Below, piece by piece: positions 54,206 through 61,802 of a DNA stretch of 64,000 nt (within the stretch, counting starts at the first letter, position 1; each line of letters starts with the position of its first letter). The translations under genes were made by a program, and so were the position numbers. A model generated the notes under the pieces. The model was not told the DNA's origin. It saw nothing but the letters and a program-made list of their open reading frames with translations, and did not search any database. This DNA comes from Kingella denitrificans ATCC 33394 (GTDB taxonomy: Bacteria; Pseudomonadota; Gammaproteobacteria; Burkholderiales; Neisseriaceae), in contig NZ_GL870929.1 of the NCBI RefSeq assembly GCF_000190695.1, positions 709,976-773,975 on the forward strand, read 5' to 3'.

Positions 54206-55486
54206 ATGACCATTCATCATTATAACTGGAAAAACGGACCGGCAGAACTCCAACAGCATAGCGTAGCGAAACTAGATGTTTTACGAGCTTACCTGATTCA
54301 GTATTTTAAAACATTGGCCAGCCTTCCTCAGCAGGACATATTTAGACTAACACTAGTGGACGGATTTGCCGGCGGAGGATTGTATCGGCATAAAGATAAA
54401 CAAGAGCTTGTCCACGGCTCTCCGTTGGTTTGCCTAGAAGCAGTAAAAGAGGCAGAGTATCTTCTGAATCAGGAAAGAAAGAAACCTTTGCGTTTGGATG
54501 TTGACTATATTTTCGTTGAAGAAAATAAAGAAACGTTCAAGCATCTCGAGTTTGTTCTGAAAAATAAAGGGTATCTGTCCCCGACAACCAGCAAAATACA
54601 GATGCTTAACGGTTGCTTTCAGGATTATGCTCCGAAAATTATCGAATTTGTCCAAAAGAAAAGCCCGCGTAACGGACGCTCCATATTTATATTGGATCAA
54701 TACGGCTATACTGATGTGCCCACGAATCTGATGAGGAATATTTTTCGGGAGCTGCCCCGTGCCGAAATCATACTCACATTCAATGTGGATTCTCTAATTA
54801 ATTTTGCCGGTGCGGGAAAAACAACGGCAGATATACTGAACAAAATCGGTATAAAACTGCCGGAAGTGTTCAATTCTATCGATTTTCAAAAACTAAAGGA
54901 AAAAGATAAGAGCTGGCGTTTCTTTGTACAGAGCGTTCTTCATGAATCTTTGATAACAGCCTGTAATGCCGCATTTTTTACCCCTTTTTTTATCAGAAAC
55001 TCAGGCGGACACGGCGACTATTGGCTGATTCACATGTCCCAGCACTACAAAGCCCGCGATGTAATGACAGAGGTTCACTGGCAGTATAGGAACAATTTTA
55101 TCCACTACGGCGGTTCAGGATTAGACATGTTTAATCTGGTAGGATATGACCCCAACAGCGATGAGAATTTTCATGGACAATCAACATTAGGTTTCGAATT
55201 CGACGATATAGCCAGAGATTCCAGTATCCGGCAACTTACCGAGGAATTTCCCAAGTTAATTTATGCAAATGAACAAGAGATGAATTTTGAAGCCCTATTT
55301 TCAATGACTTGTAATAAAACGCCGGCTACAGCTGCTATTTACCGTGAAGTATTAAGTCAGTTAGTGGCGGGAAAAGAAATACAAATATTGGCGGTTGATG
55401 GACGTATTCGAAGAAACGGCAATAATATTCAACTGTCGGATCGGATTATTCCTCATACTCAAAGAAAACTCTTTGATATGTACTAG
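54206..55486 (+). CDS. tcmP: Three-Cys-motif partner protein TcmP
   Basis: 426 residues from ATG at 54206 (SD AAGGAA); a GTG at 54164 overlapping the previous stop (GTGA) is an alternative. VDGFAGGGLY (about residue 50) looks like a Rossmann methyltransferase motif I and FILDQYGYTDVP like its acceptor-side loop. HGDYWLIHMSQHYKARDVM marks the family, named for standing beside three-Cys-motif proteins. Function unknown; an RNA or DNA modification reaction with DUF5131 is a hypothesis. Confidence 0.88.
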   Translation: MTIHHYNWKNGPAELQQHSVAKLDVLRAYLIQYFKTLASLPQQDIFRLTLVDGFAGGGLYRHKDKQELVHGSPLVCLEAVKEAEYLLNQERKKPLRLDVDYIFVEENKETFKHLEFVLKNKGYLSPTTSKIQMLNGCFQDYAPKIIEFVQKKSPRNGRSIFILDQYGYTDVPTNLMRNIFRELPRAEIILTFNVDSLINFAGAGKTTADILNKIGIKLPEVFNSIDFQKLKEKDKSWRFFVQSVLHESLITACNAAFFTPFFIRNSGGHGDYWLIHMSQHYKARDVMTEVHWQYRNNFIHYGGSGLDMFNLVGYDPNSDENFHGQSTLGFEFDDIARDSSIRQLTEEFPKLIYANEQEMNFEALFSMTCNKTPATAAIYREVLSQLVAGKEIQILAVDGRIRRNGNNIQLSDRIIPHTQRKLFDMY

Positions 55487-55513
55487 CAGCTATCTTGGGA
55501 AAAGTAAGGTATA

Positions 55514-55548
55514 AAAAAGCTGTCTGTAATTCATGCAGACAGCTTTTT
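55514..55548 (+). terminator. Intrinsic terminator after tcmP
   Basis: AAAAAGCTGTCTG (55514-55526) pairs with CAGACAGCTTTTT (55536-55548) with a 9-nt loop, 28 bp past the stop. Confidence 0.85.
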
Positions 55549-55575
55549 CAATTTTTTCAAACAAATTTATTATAA

Positions 55576-55638
55576 AATTCCAACTATCTATCCACTATCA
55601 ATCCATATTGCCGCGCATCCCGGATCTTTCTTCTTCAA
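55576..55638. repeat. Right direct repeat bracketing the DUF5131/TcmP module
   Basis: Diverged copy of 53110-53178, 25 bp past the tcmP terminator. 55640-55970 contains no gene, a DUS near 55860 and a palindromic uptake sequence (TTTCAGGCTGCCTGAAA near 55953). Confidence 0.6.
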
Positions 55639-55972
55639 AATCAAAAAAAAATCAAAAACCGCGAAGGCAGGCGCAGCCTGACAGGTATATGAAACGTATT
55701 GTATGTTTGTATTCTATGTTTCATTAGAGTGTTTGGATTCGTGCAGCATTGTTCTTCGGGTTTATGCGGCATTGTTCTTTGCGCTGTTCCTGCAAAGTGA
55801 TGTTTTATTTCGGTTATTTAAAAAGAAAAAAGTAACCCGAACGGCACGGCGCGGCAATGTGCAGGCTGCTTTTTTGGCGTAAAACGGCGGCGGAAACGCC
55901 CGAAATTCCGGCGCGGCGGTTTTTTAGGTGTGCGGCAATGCCGTTTTACCGGTTTCAGGCTGCCTGAAACAC

Positions 55973-55994
55973 AAAAACGCCCGATTCGGGCGTT
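55973..55994 (-). terminator. Terminator downstream of the minus-strand replication gene
   Basis: AACGCCCGA (55976-55984) and TCGGGCGTT (55986-55994) with a T-run on the minus strand, about 70 bp past the stop of the gene at 56066. Confidence 0.6.
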
Positions 55995-56065
55995 ATCGGG
56001 CGCGGTTTCGGGCGTTCGGGGCGGATTTTAGGCACGGGAAAAGCGGCAGGGGGTGTCTGCCGTTG

Positions 56066-56878
56066 TCAGTAAGGTTTTTTGCCTTTAAGCATCTGTAACA
56101 TCTGTGTCGCCAAAGTATGGCTTTCCGACGGACTGATGGCGGGCGGCCGGGGTTTATCGGGCGGTTTGGCTTCGCGTTTGGCCGCCATCTGCCGTTCGTA
56201 TTCGGCTTTTGCCGCCGCGTTACCGTTGTCCTGCGTTTGCGGTGCATTGGATGGGATCGGTTCGAAAAAGCCGAACCATGCTTTGTCAATGGAACGCTGC
56301 ATCACCAGACGGATATCGAAACCTTTGTCGCGCAGGGCGGCCAGCTGCTCCACAAACTGCCGTTTGTCTTTGACGGTGCAGGTTTTGTGTTTTTGATACA
56401 GGGCTTTTTGGTGTTTTGTCCACAAATCCAAAGGGACAAATTCGGGCAGCCTGAAACCGTTGCGGTCGGTCTGTGCGTCCGCTTCGACAAACGGCTCGCC
56501 GTACACCTTCGTAATGAGCAGTTCGGTCAGACGTTTGATGTCCAGCTTCCAGGTCATCATGCCGTGCACGGCGTTTTCGCGGCGACATTGGGCAATGCCC
56601 AGCTCGCGCAGTTTGCGCCGTGCGCGTTCGTACAGGCTGCGCGTGAGCTTGATTTCATCAAACAGCTCCCTGCCGGACTTGCGTATCCAGCCGTCGCGCT
56701 CGGCGCGCTGTTCGGGCGTTTCGTTGCTGTCCGACCACCGCGTCCAACGGAACAGGCAGGCAAGCAGCTTGTCGGCTGCGAGTTCCGTGCCCAACAGTTG
56801 GGTAAAGTCTTCGTAGTCGATGGAAAAGCCGTTGCCGTGGCTGTCTATCAGGGTTGTCAGGGTGGCGGTGGTGTACAT
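56066..56878 (-). CDS. Replication-initiator-like protein
   Basis: 270 residues. The N-terminal winged-helix-like region (FTQLLGTELAADKLLACLFRWTRWSD, then RAERDGWIRKSGRELFDEIKLTR and ARRKLRELGIAQCRREN) resembles phage and element replication/initiation proteins; the C-terminus is disordered. It lies just behind a cro-like gene on the same strand, as O-like replication genes do in temperate phages and some ICEs. It may allow the excised circle to replicate. Confidence 0.6.
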   Translation of the reverse strand: MYTTATLTTLIDSHGNGFSIDYEDFTQLLGTELAADKLLACLFRWTRWSDSNETPEQRAERDGWIRKSGRELFDEIKLTRSLYERARRKLRELGIAQCRRENAVHGMMTWKLDIKRLTELLITKVYGEPFVEADAQTDRNGFRLPEFVPLDLWTKHQKALYQKHKTCTVKDKRQFVEQLAALRDKGFDIRLVMQRSIDKAWFGFFEPIPSNAPQTQDNGNAAAKAEYERQMAAKREAKPPDKPRPPAISPSESHTLATQMLQMLKGKKPY

Positions 56879-56889
56879 ATATCAGCGAT

Positions 56890-57111
56890 TTATTGGGGTT
56901 TTTCGGCAGCCTGAAAAGTGATTTCCATATCGTTTTGTTCGTACAAATCACGGTTTACACGCAATTGTCCCTTGGTAATTTTTTCCAAGCGATAGGCTTG
57001 TTTTTCTGGGATGATATCGTTCCATTGCGAAATAGCTGCCGAACTGATGCCGAGCGCACGAGCGGCTTTGGCAAAAGAACCGTAGTATTTTTTTACATCT
57101 GTTTTCAGCAT
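56890..57111 (-). CDS. Cro-like repressor
   Basis: 73 residues with a helix-turn-helix (KAARALGISSAAISQWNDIIPEKQAYRLEKIT) of Cro/CI-type. Divergent from the S24 repressor with a 109-bp operator region between. This is the usual bistable switch of mobile elements; here it would control the replication gene downstream. Confidence 0.8.
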   Translation of the reverse strand: MLKTDVKKYYGSFAKAARALGISSAAISQWNDIIPEKQAYRLEKITKGQLRVNRDLYEQNDMEITFQAAEKPQ

Positions 57112-57129
57112 AGGCCGCCCATTTGATAA

Positions 57130-57170
57130 TTTAAGATTTCTTAAATTTTACACATAAAGGAAACTTAAAG
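57130..57170. promoter_or_regulatory. Operator region of the cro/repressor switch
   Basis: TTTAAGATTTCTTAAA (57130-57145) is a dyad with TTTAAG/CTTAAA arms; a second half-site AACTTAAAG lies at 57162-57170. The location between divergent regulators fits operator sites; AT-rich promoter sequences overlap. Confidence 0.6.
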
Positions 57171-57220
57171 CAACATCAGTTACTATCTTTGAGTTATTAA
57201 TCAATTATTAGGCTGCGGTT

Positions 57221-57874
57221 GTGAACGAGACGATAGGGCAACGAATTAAGCAGATGCGGAAGGAGCGACATCTGACGCAGAATGATTTAGCCAAGAAAAT
57301 TCAAGGAGTTTCCCACGCCGCAATTTCACAATGGGAAGCAGATTTGACGAAACCAAATGCGGATAATCTATATGATTTGTCTTTGGTATTCAATTGTGAT
57401 TTTGCATGGCTCTTGCGCGGAGGGAGTGGGAACGTTACGCAACACGAACTATTGGATATTTCCAAAATTCCCGTTGTAAGCTACGATTATTTAAAAGAAA
57501 TTCTAGAAAACAGCAATGATACTCGGATTATCAACTCCGATAAGGACGAGTACATTATGTCTGAAATCAAATATATGGGGCGGGTAATCGCCCTTCGTGT
57601 GACCGATGATTCAATGAAACCTGACTTTATGCCGGATGACATGGTTGTTTTTGACCTAAACCTTGCACCTGCCCCAGGTGAGTTTGTGGTTGCCAAAATT
57701 GATAACCGCTTCTTTTTCAGAAAGTTCAAAGCCAATGAGTTGGCTGCGGAAAACAGCGGTTCGTTTTCCCTTGTGCCGTTGAATGATGATTATGCGCCGT
57801 TGTCATCCAACCAGTATAACATTCAGATTGTAGGGACGTTGGTAGAGCATCGGATTTATCGGCGTAAGAGGTAG
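57221..57874 (+). CDS. S24-family phage-type repressor
   Basis: 217 residues from GTG at 57221. N-terminal HTH (QNDLAKKIQGVSHAAISQWE, residues 19-38) and a C-terminal LexA/S24 domain with RVTDDSMKPDFMPDDMVV carrying the catalytic Ser. It should repress the divergent cro side and be removed by RecA-stimulated self-cleavage, linking excision to DNA damage. A Lys of the dyad should lie in DNRFFFRKF. Confidence 0.88.
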   Translation: MNETIGQRIKQMRKERHLTQNDLAKKIQGVSHAAISQWEADLTKPNADNLYDLSLVFNCDFAWLLRGGSGNVTQHELLDISKIPVVSYDYLKEILENSNDTRIINSDKDEYIMSEIKYMGRVIALRVTDDSMKPDFMPDDMVVFDLNLAPAPGEFVVAKIDNRFFFRKFKANELAAENSGSFSLVPLNDDYAPLSSNQYNIQIVGTLVEHRIYRRKR

Positions 57875-57879
57875 ATAGG

Positions 57880-57922
57880 AAAAGCAGCCTACACACCAAA
57901 TTCGGAAGTGCAGGCTGCTTTT
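57880..57922 (+). terminator. Inverted DUS pair after the repressor
   Basis: AAAAGCAGCCTACAC (57880-57894, one base off the DUS) and GTGCAGGCTGCTTTT (57908-57922) with T-run. Confidence 0.7.
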
Positions 57923-57946
57923 TTGTAAAATTTGCTTGCCAGTTAT

Positions 57947-57979
57947 AACCATTAAGGTTATAATTAAACCTGATTGGTT
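57947..57979. promoter_or_regulatory. Two MqsA-type operators upstream of mqsR
   Basis: AACCATTAAGGTT (57947-57959) and AACCTGATTGGTT (57967-57979) each match 9 of 10 positions of the known MqsA site AACCT-N3-AGGTT. They are centred 20 bp apart (about two helical turns) and end 14 bp before the mqsR GTG. Confidence 0.75.
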
Positions 57980-57993
57980 ATATTGGATTTGTC

Positions 57994-58293
57994 GTGGAAA
58001 AGCGTACGCCGCATTGCAAATTGGAAATCGTGAAAGCATTGATTGCGGAAGGACGCGTTGCGGCAACGTTTTCTGCAAGGCGTACCGCACAAGAAGCGGG
58101 AATTGATTATGCCGCGATGGTGGAAATCGTAAATAACTTGAACCGTTCGGATTTCTACAAAAGCATGACGACCCATGCCGATCATACCGTTTGGCAGGAT
58201 GTATACCGCCCGAACGTTGAGCCTTACGGCGGTTTATATATCAAGTTGACTGTGATTGATGATGTGTTAATTGTTTCATTTAAGGAGCGATAA
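57994..58293 (+). CDS. mqsR: MqsR ribonuclease toxin
   Basis: 99 residues from GTG at 57994. MEKRTPHCKLEIVKAL at the start, SDFYKSMTTHADHTVWQDVYR in the middle and a VIDDVLIVSFKER end match E. coli MqsR closely. MqsR cuts mRNA at GCU. It is followed after 1 bp by mqsA, the unusual toxin-first order of this family. Confidence 0.94.
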   Translation: MEKRTPHCKLEIVKALIAEGRVAATFSARRTAQEAGIDYAAMVEIVNNLNRSDFYKSMTTHADHTVWQDVYRPNVEPYGGLYIKLTVIDDVLIVSFKER

Positions 58294-58294
58294 A

Positions 58295-58699
58295 ATGAAA
58301 TGTCCTGTGTGCGGCGCAGCCGAGTTGGTGCACGATGTGCGCGATGTCCCTTATACCTATAAGGGGCAAACAACCGTCCTGCCCCATGTGGAAGCGGATT
58401 ATTGCGATGCCTGCGGAGACCATCTGACCGGACCTGCGGAGGGCAAGCGGACAATGGATTTAATGGGTGCGTTTATCAAACAGGTAAACGAGCGGCAAGC
58501 CGACCCCAATTTCATCCGCAGCGTCCGTGCCAAACTGAACCTGACCCAGCGCGAAGCGGGGGATTTGTTCGGCGGCGGCGTGAATGCTTTTTCACGTTAT
58601 GAGAGCGGGAAGGTCGAGCCGCCAAAATCCCTGTCTATCCTGTTTGCTTTGTTGGATGAAAATCCTGCTTTGCTGCAAAGGATAAGGCAGGCAGGCTGA
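58295..58699 (+). CDS. mqsA: MqsA antitoxin
   Basis: 134 residues from ATG at 58295. A zinc site (CPVCG and CDACG), then an HTH domain (FIRSVRAKLNLTQREAGDLFG, NAFSRYESGKVEPPKSL) are as in E. coli MqsA, which blocks MqsR and represses the operon. TAA of mqsR and ATG are 1 bp apart. Confidence 0.94.
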   Translation: MKCPVCGAAELVHDVRDVPYTYKGQTTVLPHVEADYCDACGDHLTGPAEGKRTMDLMGAFIKQVNERQADPNFIRSVRAKLNLTQREAGDLFGGGVNAFSRYESGKVEPPKSLSILFALLDENPALLQRIRQAG

Positions 58700-58793
58700 T
58701 TTGGGCTATGTGGCCGCATTGTTCAAATCAGCCTGCCTGCACGCCGAATTTGGATGTGCAGGCTGCTTTTTGCATTTCCGGTTTGTTTGTGCT

Positions 58794-58810
58794 ATCATGC
58801 CAAGCATGAT
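58794..58810. promoter_or_regulatory. Palindromic operator of the RelE/HTH pair
   Basis: ATCATGC-CAA-GCATGAT is a perfect 7-bp dyad 14 bp before the toxin start. An antitoxin operator is likely from its position. Confidence 0.65.
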
Positions 58811-58824
58811 TTTAAAGGACGGAT

Positions 58825-59193
58825 ATGCGGATTTTCAAGTATCGGAATTTTGCCAAATTTGCCGATAGGCAGCACATTGACGATGAAGACTTGCTGGATG
58901 CAGTTCTCCGTGCCGAGCGCGGATTGATAGATGCCGACTTGGGCGGAGGCGTGATTAAGCAGCGGATCGCACGGCAAGGACAGGGAAAAAGCGGCGGTTT
59001 CCGCAGCATTATTTTGTTCAAGCATGAAAGTAGGGCATTTTTTGTGTATGCCTTTGCCAAAAACGAGCGCAGTAATATCAGCGGTAAAGAGCTGGCGGTG
59101 TATCGCGATTTGGCAGCGCAACTGCTGCACTTGGACGATGAAATTTTGGCAGAATTACTGGCACAAAACGAATATACGGAGTTAATCAAATGA
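58825..59193 (+). CDS. RelE/HigB-like toxin
   Basis: 122 residues. The core GVIKQRIARQGQGKSGGFRSIILF and KHESRAFFVYAFAKNER resembles COG4737-type RelE/ParE proteins, predicted ribosome-dependent mRNA interferases. Toxin-first order with the antitoxin start overlapping (ATGA at 59190) supports the pair. Confidence 0.82.
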   Translation: MRIFKYRNFAKFADRQHIDDEDLLDAVLRAERGLIDADLGGGVIKQRIARQGQGKSGGFRSIILFKHESRAFFVYAFAKNERSNISGKELAVYRDLAAQLLHLDDEILAELLAQNEYTELIK

Positions 59194-59504
59194 AATACGA
59201 AAGCGATTTATTGGCAACTGCCCACGATATTGCAAGCAGCCTGCACCGTGTCGGTGCAATCGACGACCGCCAAATGCGGAAATATGACAAAGCCTGCCTG
59301 ACCAAGGTGGAGCCGCTCAGCGGCGAGCAAATCCGCGCCATCCGCGAGAAGGAGGATTTGACGCAGGCGGCCTTTGCCATTCATCTGAACATCAGCAAAA
59401 ACCAGGTTTCCGACTGGGAACGCGGCGTGAAAAAACCGAGCGGCACGGCATTGAAGCTGCTAACGATAGTGAAAAACAAGGGCATTGGGGCAATTGCCGG
59501 ATAA
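59190..59504 (+). CDS. HTH antitoxin of the RelE-like toxin
   Basis: 104 residues with an HTH of the XRE type (IRAIREKEDLTQAAFAIHLNISKNQVSDWERG, residues about 48-80). It is translationally coupled to the toxin by ATGA. Probably binds the dyad at 58794. An in-frame DUS encodes SSLHR. Confidence 0.85.
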   Translation: MKYESDLLATAHDIASSLHRVGAIDDRQMRKYDKACLTKVEPLSGEQIRAIREKEDLTQAAFAIHLNISKNQVSDWERGVKKPSGTALKLLTIVKNKGIGAIAG

Positions 59505-59517
59505 GTAGTACGACAAC

Positions 59518-59561
59518 AAAGGCAGCCTGAAAACCAAAAAATCGGTTTTCAGGCTGCCTTT
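59518..59561. terminator. Bidirectional terminator of AGGCAGCCTGAA dialect
   Basis: 18-bp perfect stem (59518-59535 and 59544-59561) with T-run, between the convergent HTH antitoxin and hicB genes. Confidence 0.85.
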
Positions 59562-59568
59562 TTTACGG

Positions 59569-59967
59569 TTATGGATTCGGGCGTTCCAGCGCGGCAATCG
59601 CTGCTTTGGCAAGAAAGCCGCTCCGGGTATCGTGGTGGGCGGCAACATATTCGTCCACACGGTTGAGCAGGTATTCGTTCCAACTGACATTGAAACGGAC
59701 TTGTTTGGTAAATTGGGCTTCGTCCAAGCTGATGACGGCCAAAATGGCGGTGGGATTGTCTTTTTGGATTTGGGCAAGGCTGCTTGGCGTGATGGGTTGG
59801 AAGCCTTTATCCGCAATCATGCCGTCAATATGGAATAACGCCGCTTCATGGGCATTGGCGATGGCTTCGTCCAGCGTATCGCCATAGGAAAAGCAGCCTG
59901 CCAAATCGGGTACGGTTACGCCGTAGCCCGTATTTTCGTTTTTATGGATGATGATGGGTAAATTCAT
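59569..59967 (-). CDS. hicB: HicB-like antitoxin, toxin gene missing
   Basis: 132 residues from ATG at 59967 (MNLPIIIHKNENTGYGVTV). The partial RNase H fold PDLAGCFSYGDTLDEAIANAHEAA is typical of HicB, with an Arc-like C-terminus (RFNVSWNEYLLNRVDEYVAAH). Only a hicA tail remains upstream. Whether it is expressed or merely a relic is unclear. Confidence 0.85.
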   Translation of the reverse strand: MNLPIIIHKNENTGYGVTVPDLAGCFSYGDTLDEAIANAHEAALFHIDGMIADKGFQPITPSSLAQIQKDNPTAILAVISLDEAQFTKQVRFNVSWNEYLLNRVDEYVAAHHDTRSGFLAKAAIAALERPNP

Positions 59968-60002
59968 AGTAAGCCTGCCTGCTGCTTGTATTGTGGGACA
60001 TA
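59964..60002 (-). pseudogene. hicA C-terminal remnant
   Basis: The frame YVPQYKQQAGLL ends in TGA overlapping the hicB start (ATGA), the classic hicAB junction, and resembles the HicA end (...KKQAGL). Everything upstream is stopped (TGA just before Y), so the toxin has been deleted by the adjacent higA end at 60019. Confidence 0.5.
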
Positions 60003-60018
60003 TCACGTCCACATACGT

Positions 60019-60336
60019 TTAAACGGAAGCAGCCGTACCGGCGGCACGGAACGGCACGATATGCGCCAGCGTGGGGGCTAGGGCAATGCGTGCGGTTTCC
60101 GCGTCATAATGGCTTTGCAGGTTGAGCCAGCTTTGCGCGTCCGTATTGAAAAACGCACCCAACCGCAAGGCGGTATCGGCAGAAATGCCACGTTTGCCGA
60201 GGATGATTTCATTGATGCGGCGCGGCGGAACGTCTATGGCTTTGGCCAGCGCATACTGGCTGATGCCCAACGGTTTGAGCCAGTCTTCTAGCAGGATTTC
60301 GCCGGGGTGGATAAGGGGGATTTCTCTTTTGTTCAT
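60019..60336 (-). CDS. higA: HigA antitoxin
   Basis: 105 residues beginning IPLIHPGEILLEDWLKPLGISQYALAKAI, the HigA/VapI fingerprint, with HTH (ISQYALAKAIDVPPRRINEIILGKRG). It neutralises HigB and represses the operon through the palindrome at 60637. higB precedes it by 12 bp. Confidence 0.92.
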   Translation of the reverse strand: MNKREIPLIHPGEILLEDWLKPLGISQYALAKAIDVPPRRINEIILGKRGISADTALRLGAFFNTDAQSWLNLQSHYDAETARIALAPTLAHIVPFRAAGTAASV

Positions 60337-60348
60337 GGCTTTGTCCTT

Positions 60349-60630
60349 TTAGTCGTGATAATCGACAATTTCCACGCGGCTTGCGTGTCCGTTTTCCCAA
60401 ATAAAGCAGATACGCCACTGGTCATTAACGCAGATGCTGTACTGCCCTTCGCGGTCGCCTTTGAGTGCTTCCAAACGGTTTGCCGGCGGGATGCGCAGGA
60501 AGTTTAAATCGGCGGCGGCATGGATTTGCTGCAATTTCCTTAATGCCACCCGTTCGATATTGGCAAAACGCTTTACGCGCTTTCCTTCCCACAAGGCTTG
60601 CGTGTCTTTGCAATAGAAATCGGTAATCAT
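60349..60630 (-). CDS. higB: HigB toxin
   Basis: 93 residues of RelE fold: KRFANIERVALRKLQQIHAA, PPANRLEALKGDREGQYSI and NDQWRICFIWENGHASRVEI-VDYHD, the typical HigB ending. It is a ribosome-dependent mRNase. Toxin-first order with higA. Confidence 0.92.
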   Translation of the reverse strand: MITDFYCKDTQALWEGKRVKRFANIERVALRKLQQIHAAADLNFLRIPPANRLEALKGDREGQYSICVNDQWRICFIWENGHASRVEIVDYHD

Positions 60631-60636
60631 GTCCTC

Positions 60637-60659
60637 ATAATAACGGAATCCGTTATTAT
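60637..60659. promoter_or_regulatory. HigA operator palindrome
   Basis: A perfect 11-bp inverted repeat (ATAATAACGGA...TCCGTTATTAT) around a single central base, 7 bp upstream of higB. It overlaps the likely promoter. Next to it (60667-60713) is an inverted DUS pair. Confidence 0.8.
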
Positions 60660-60837
60660 AGTCAAGACAAAGCAGCCTGCACCTTGAATTTTGGGGTGCA
60701 GGCTGTTTTTGTGTGGTTATTCTACAAAATTAAATATATTTAAATTCATTTTCTTATCACTTAAATTTAAGATAACTAAAATATATCTTGATAATTTATT
60801 TAAGTTTGCTTAAAATTAAACCCAGTTAAGCAACACC

Positions 60838-60848
60838 GCTCTTTAACA
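60838..60848 (+). promoter_or_regulatory. boxA-like antitermination sequence
   Basis: GCTCTTTAACA is identical to the core boxA of E. coli rRNA leaders, recognised by NusB/S10. It lies just upstream of the Ash-like reading frame, followed by ACTTGG. Confidence 0.6.
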
Positions 60849-60850
60849 AC

Positions 60851-61354
60851 TTGGCCCACGCAGCAACCGCCCGAAGCAAAGCCGCTTCGGTGAAGGCGTA
60901 TCAATGGTTGCAGGCAGTATCCGGCCTGCCGAAACACAATGCCGTGCATACGGGTAGCGCGTTCGCGTCCGTGGACAGGCGGCAGCCGGACGTATCTTTT
61001 CAATCGGGGCGTATCCCCGATGCGGGGGCGATAATCTGCGGACAAGCCCCCAGCGCAGTTTCCCTGTTGCGTCTTTGGCACAACACAGCCTGCGTGCCGT
61101 CTTCGGACGGTTTTCCGCGTTTTCAGGCTGCCGTAATACATCGGCAGCCTGAAAGTGCAAATCTACAAAATCAAGCCTGTTTTGCTTTTGTTGTTTTTTT
61201 GAAGGGTGGAGCAGGTTTCTTTGTGTGGGTTTTTTGGAGAGGAAGCAAATTGTTGTCTTTTCTGTTTTTTGCGTTTTTGCGGATGGTCGCGGCTTTGGCC
61301 GACTGGCTGGTTTGCGCCTGTTTTTTTGTTTTGTCTGCGGTGTTCAGACGATAG
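60851..61354 (+). CDS. Ash-like protein (possible)
   Basis: Up to 167 residues with a TTG start; the open frame extends about 7 codons upstream. The part HAATARSKAASVKAYQWLQA, the run of Arg/Pro/Ser-rich sequence with DRRQPDVSFQSGRIPD, and SANLQNQACFAFVVFLKGGAGFF recall the Ash family of phage/ICE proteins. The C-terminus is hydrophobic (FLFFAFLRMVAALADWLVCACF). Ribosome site is lacking, so expression is doubtful. Confidence 0.4.
   Translation: MAHAATARSKAASVKAYQWLQAVSGLPKHNAVHTGSAFASVDRRQPDVSFQSGRIPDAGAIICGQAPSAVSLLRLWHNTACVPSSDGFPRFQAAVIHRQPESANLQNQACFAFVVFLKGGAGFFVWVFWRGSKLLSFLFFAFLRMVAALADWLVCACFFVLSAVFRR
61144..61238. repeat. Duplicated leader, copy 1
   Basis: About 95 bp, near-identical to 61933-62030 (shared GCAGCCTGAAAGTGCAAATC...TTTGCTTTTGTTG, then GAGCAGGTTTCTTTGTGTGG). 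It lies inside the Ash-like frame, encoding QPESANLQNQACFAF. Confidence 0.8.
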
Positions 61355-61802
61355 TGCTGTCTTGGTTGAATGCCGGTATTTCATAGCTTGAACGCCAAGG
61401 GAAAGATATGCTGAAAAAGGTGATTCTCAACCAAATATGCTGTTTCGACGGTGCGATGACAAACCAAAACCGGCATGATGCCGATGCGGCTAAGTCCGCA
61501 TTAATCCAATAGGCAGGTTTGACTTTTCTGCTCGGAACCGGGTGTTGCGGTGTATTGGGGTCATAGCATCCCACCCCGTAAGCCAATATTTTCGGCGGCA
61601 TCCAGCCCAGTGTGGATACGCTGCGGATGCGGTAGCAAAACGGCATCCGGCCAAGTTCGATTTCGATAACGGTATTGCCCCCGTTGTTTTGCACTTTGGT
61701 GATTTTAAGACTGGGGCGGATAGCATTTCTTGATTGGATTACAGTCAGGATAACTGCGGCAATGGCAATAATGAGGCCAAAAAATGAAATAATGATTTCC
61801 AT
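61344..61802 (-). CDS. Membrane-anchored protein of unknown function
   Basis: 152 residues from ATG at 61802 (SD AAGGAG). N-terminal helix IISFFGLIIAIAAVILTVI, then a soluble domain with NNGGNTVIEIELGRMPFCYRI and WINADLAASASCRFWFV. No family recognised. Its leader is duplicated at 63141. 3' end overlaps the Ash-like frame by 11 bp. Confidence 0.55.
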   Translation of the reverse strand: MEIIISFFGLIIAIAAVILTVIQSRNAIRPSLKITKVQNNGGNTVIEIELGRMPFCYRIRSVSTLGWMPPKILAYGVGCYDPNTPQHPVPSRKVKPAYWINADLAASASCRFWFVIAPSKQHIWLRITFFSISFPWRSSYEIPAFNQDSTIV

